From: Tepidisphaeraceae bacterium
GTDB taxonomy: Bacteria; Planctomycetota; Phycisphaerae; Tepidisphaerales; Tepidisphaeraceae
DNA length: 64,000 nt
NCBI GenBank assembly: GCA_035998445.1
Contig: DASYHQ010000010.1
Location: 93,391-157,390, forward strand
Direction of reading: 5' to 3'
Notes under the pieces: model-generated
Seen by the model: only the letters and a program-made list of their open reading frames with translations
The model's database searches: none
What the model was told of the DNA's origin: nothing
Made by a program: the position numbers and the translations under genes
In this document: positions 62,901 to 64,000 of the stretch, one piece after another
Position numbering within the stretch: the stretch's first letter is position 1
Layout of the letters: every line of letters starts with the position of its first letter

Positions 62901-63097
62901 TGGTACGTCGACCCGGACGACGTCAGTTCCGGTACCGCGTGGAAGATCGACAGGTCATTCGCAAGCTCGAAGAACGCCCCTGGCGTAGAGCCGTTGTCCC
63001 CAGGCCGCAGGTCCGCCAGTGGCGCGGCCGCCAGTAGAAGACGGTTCTCCAGCCGTTCGATGAAGGCCGTACGGTGCCAATGGTTGCGCGAGCCCAA
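56933..63097 (-). CDS. giant surface protein: ELWxxDGT repeats, 11 SdrD-type domains and 3 CBM6/35-like domains
   Basis: A 2054-residue protein. The N-terminus RTAFIERLENRLLLAA is a LEPR-XLL type signal. Residues to about 450 hold seven ELWxxDGT-like repeats (LWATDGTDAGTGRV, LWRTDGTAGGTNRL), probably a beta-propeller. From about 466 to 1640 come eleven SdrD B-like modules, each starting G.V..D.N.NG.RD.GE. The last 400 residues hold three QAE-type carbohydrate-binding modules, the first two joined by a run of 12 prolines. TTG 63097 is chosen because AAAGGAGG lies 6 bases upstream and gives the typical family N-terminus. Likely a cell-surface glycan-binding adhesin. Confidence 0.85.
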   Translation of the reverse strand: MGSRNHWHRTAFIERLENRLLLAAAPLADLRPGDNGSTPGAFFELANDLSIFHAVPELTSSGSTYQLHRTDGTPTGTKPLLAGAGPTAGQPFSTFVAETHSTPVMLGGKAYFAASESLILGQGKLWATDGTDAGTGRVVDVYLPTYSSENSGEWALAVGETLYFVGAATVGGAPQLYKSNGTAAGTSAITASLAAPHARVTAILGAVGNVVYFVDATTTEGRRLLKTDGTAAGTQVLGKFNVGISQAQPRAFVAAGDLAYMLINTSQGDRLWRSNGTVGGTGVVDTGILQLYTASLGTIAGDVLFTARAIESSDVYLYRSNGTALGTTRVGDHIVGASRYGQHTSAFVPFAGAVYFQGPSGLWRTDGTAGGTNRLAPVPSVVAPVVRGDRLWQQLFYVDAADPTQARAVVPDGNFHLAASPAWIAGPSQPAVLGSRVVFVGAPSQTSPDREPYVLQLPGLHAPNFTGTVYTDANANGVREAGETPSADQTVFLDVNRNGSADWDESQTLTDAQGRYTFYGLASGQHRVAIKPGNARISAPGTTFYDVTIAATGGNDVSGLDFGLEYTHRVSGGVFDDRDGDGVRDGDEPSLAGRTIFFDVDGDGNVDSGEVSVVTDGNGAFYLPSVPNGTYDVRTVQPAGWRSSEVQAWRRLVLPSKSATETNLTYFASTSLPVPGKVSGKIFLDADADGVRDAGEENSDKLVSTVYLDANDNGQLDAGEVSLRALSSFTFSNVAPGTYRVRVAGTAGAVPTNSGNLLVVVSGNTAVSTDLGITANRSGPASISGRAFVDYDLDGIFDADESALTTRTFIVLRNAADPSPVNDVGTYTDANGWYEFVGVASGNYTVVSLSGAPGHLHTYPLVPGPNPPQTVAQHSIVLTPGAPVANRNFGHVSIAEAAIVRGSIFADLDGDGVRDSGEAGLANVLVRGPLNPNLNAAPVTLTDADGQYVLRLTPSSFASVTITLPSGWSATLPQSAGRQVVAPALGATDNVNFGVTAPAGAPLPGAISGRAFDDANGDGLRAASEPALAGRLVYVDSNGNGRRDTFELTARTNSRGHYVFGSLAVGTYQVRLDLPRAGWEGGWAQTTPNGNGGAHPVTVTAGTLADDRNFGARFAPGSLTGLLFNDLNGNGERDQGELPYANGRVQLDVDGDGVFSGVNDLVASGAADGTYTFANLSPGAYTLRLQVPTGWAQTYPLAQGTSTVTVAPLVATANVDFGLWLIGGSITGRVYEDVNGNGVYDAGDSSGSGRTVQLDDGDPQTPVLQVTTNHNGTYTFAGIPAGQYRVSWDAPAAHRLTKPTTGNGYDVTVAVGQVAGPFDFGFVATPLTVGGRIYNDANQSGAREDGELGMAGVVVFIDTNNNGLLDAVERQVTTNANGVWTFADLNPYALPYVFRVHTPSRWVRTAPYGEFGDQITFRSAGVARVYDNIGEFGFYRPTSNYIAGTVFRDLNYNGTREPDEPGVPFQVVRLDSSQYVRTDREGWYAYPRVDAGERRLRQIVQPGWVQTSPGQFDYHTVQFSAGAAVNDVDFGTAPYAILGSIFNDLDRNGAQEAGESGIAGRTVWIDIDNDAVIDVGEPQAVTDVHGRYVLSGVPVAAAAIRQALPSGWQQSSPSAGAPINVVPASGRATTDVKFGAFDTSVVVNPAVTLQAEDAVLSGGTARSTQHTGFTGTGYADYAGSGSAAQWTVNRAAAGPATLSLRYANGGTADRPLTIYVNGAVVGTVACAPTGSWTTWSTVSLPATLAAGTNTIKPVASSVAGGGNVDSLVISGSTVVPPPPPPPPPPPPADLASVTLQAEDALLSGGTARSSQHAGFTGTGYADYAGSGSAAQWTINRAAAGTVTLSLRYANGGTANRPLTVLVNNVAVGTVPCIPTGAWTMWGTSSLANVALGAGASLIRLVAGAATGANVDALTVATGGTITPQPPTSQPPVTIQAESTTLVGVTRQANHGGYTGGGFADYGGAGSYVQFTVSRTAAGPVTVKLQYANGSTYNRPLSVSVNGVVKQPSVTMDGTGSWTTWNELTLSLDLVAGSNVIRLTSTTDNGVNLDAVTVG

Positions 63098-63246
63098 GAG
63101 GCCCTCCTTTTGACGATGTGTCCCTGTGACCACTCGCGAACATAATATCGCGACGGCTGAGGTTGTCACGGCTGCTGAAAAAAGCACCTCTCCGGACGGC
63201 GGTGCGTGTGTGCGGAACTACTTCATAGCGAAAGACGAGTGGGTAA

Positions 63247-63266
63247 TGCCGCATCCCCATGCGGCA
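63247..63266. other. small perfect hairpin upstream of the giant gene
   Basis: TGCCGCAT-cccc-ATGCGGCA, about 150 bp before TTG 63097. The rest of 63098-63427 holds no gene that I can see. Confidence 0.45.
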
Positions 63267-63427
63267 AGGCTGTCATGCCGGAACCCACCGAGTAGCTAAT
63301 CCTGCCGGCCTAACTCCAGGCAGAACTACACGTTTTTGGCTAGCGCGTGTACGACCGCAGCACCCTCGCCCACCTTTCCTAAGCGGCAGATTCGGACGTA
63401 TTCAGCACCGGCCGGCACATAGTTCCC

Positions 63428-63583
63428 TCAGCCCTGTTGCCGGTCGCTGCACCTCACCTCGGCCGGCATGCGGTCGACCGGGATGTAGACCATCTCCAGC
63501 CGGTCGCGCGGCATTGCCGCCGCCGGACGCCCGGCCTGGACCGGTCGGATGCGGATCGCGTCGGCCGTCACCCGGTCCACCAT
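63428..63583 (-). pseudogene. C-terminal fragment of an unknown protein
   Basis: The minus strand reads MVDRVTADAIRIRPVQAGRP, then MPRDRLEMVYIPVDRMPAEV and a stop at 63428. VTADAIRIRPV resembles the last strand of golvesin-like domains (V-A-D-A-V/I-R-x). Upstream it meets the divergent gene at 63611, so only the end of a gene is present. Weak call. Confidence 0.3.
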
Positions 63584-63610
63584 GCCGAACCACCCGCCGC
63601 CACTACGCCG

Positions 63611-64000
63611 ATGATGCTGTTGCTTGCCGTAGCGCTCAGCATGCAGTCTGCGGGCGGTGCCGAAAGAGCGAACGTAGCAGCGGGCGATGCCGCTCGCTTG
63701 GCCGGTGCGGCGCTTGCGCCGAAGACGGCCGTCCTCGAGATGGGCGGCGCGTTCGACTACGAGTGCGACGATGCTTGCCTCGCGACGGGCGCGCCGGTGC
63801 CTGCGGGGAAGTACGCGGTCGTGTCGCCGGTGGGCAAGCCGACCGTGCAGATGATCAAACAGGCGCCGCGCCTGGAGACGCTGGACGGCAAGACGATCGC
63901 GGTCGTGGGCGGCAGCTTTATGGCCAGCATCACGCACGTCGAGATCAAGCGGCTGATCCTCGCCAATCACCCGACCGCCAAGGTGATCCTGCTGAACGAA
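63611..64000 (+). CDS. unknown protein, N-terminal part, cut by window edge (possibly UGSC-family-like)
   Basis: ATG 63611 opens a frame that stays open to the window end: MMLLLAVALSMQSAGGAERA (weak signal peptide), GGAFDYECDDACLATGAPVP, GKYAVVSPVGKPTVQMIKQA, GKTIAVVGGSFMASITHVEI and ANHPTAKVILLNE. The VVSPVG...M.KQAPRL..L.GKTIAVVGGSFMAS.TH pattern resembles proteins of the UGSC type related to reductase component B, but I recall this only loosely. The rest of the protein is outside the window. No ribosome site is clear. Confidence 0.55.
   Translation, partial: MMLLLAVALSMQSAGGAERANVAAGDAARLAGAALAPKTAVLEMGGAFDYECDDACLATGAPVPAGKYAVVSPVGKPTVQMIKQAPRLETLDGKTIAVVGGSFMASITHVEIKRLILANHPTAKVILLNE

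Noticed and set aside
1..64000. tRNA, rRNA, CRISPR arrays, prophage or transposase genes
   Set aside because: None was recognised on reading both strands; short structured RNAs cannot be excluded without a covariance search.

Overview
High-GC DNA (roughly 60-65%) from what is most likely a planctomycete of the Phycisphaerae type, probably a free-living glycan degrader. The evidence is eight proteins ending in PEP-CTERM sorting signals, two with 'ESLESRSLLAA/ERLENRLLLAA' LEPR-XLL type N-termini, five secreted pseudopilin-like proteins with the [14 protein letters not shown] leader and an H-X9-DG-like C-terminal region, a CHQCGYDLR zinc-ribbon membrane protein, and XylR-type (LacI sensor plus AraC helix-turn-helix) regulators. 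The lineage is an inference from this gene content. No rRNA, tRNA, CRISPR array or transposase was recognised.

Layout. 1-8625: minus-strand saccharide locus with PEP-CTERM protein, pseudopilin, damaged clan-A glycosidase, metallophosphoesterase, alpha-L-fucosidase (cut by the left edge), then a secreted SGNH-esterase/GH30 fusion and a LacI repressor. A shared operator-like 14-mer lies before the repressor and before the PEP-CTERM gene. 9081-11695: radical SAM/B12 protein coupled to a membrane protein. 11993-17973: PilZ remnant, PEP-CTERM protein, GH128-like PEP-CTERM glycosidase, beta-helix protein, pseudopilin. 18030-21547: decayed duplicate of the preceding module, GH2-like hydrolase, carbohydrate-binding protein, pseudopilin. 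22256-26846: autotransporter-repeat PEP-CTERM protein and a XylR regulator. 27176-28711: membrane protein, ankyrin fragment, repeat. 28855-42094: two GH50-like enzymes, pseudopilin, GntR/LacI hybrid regulator, GH26-like dockerin protein and two PEP-CTERM proteins, with palindromes shared among the regulator, pseudopilin and GH26 promoters. 42417-47003: hybrid histidine kinase, double KaiC ATPase and CheB-receiver protein. 47135-49506: graveyard of gene fragments around a PEP-CTERM gene. 49556-55047: XylR regulator with a three-copy composite binding motif, pseudopilin, two tandem beta-helix-like paralogues, PhnP-like metallohydrolase. 55249-64000: cytoplasmic clan-A glycosidase, a giant ELWxxDGT/SdrD/CBM surface protein, and a gene cut by the right edge.

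How it works together (inference): the window reads as a series of separately regulated glycan-use modules. Most pair a pseudopilin with secreted glycosidases or carbohydrate-binding proteins, often with a PEP-CTERM anchored protein, and three have a sugar-sensing regulator next to a private operator motif. Duplication and decay are frequent: a decayed copied module, an amputated glycosidase, truncated secreted-hydrolase and alcohol-dehydrogenase heads, and three degraded copies of a small cysteine-rich ORF.
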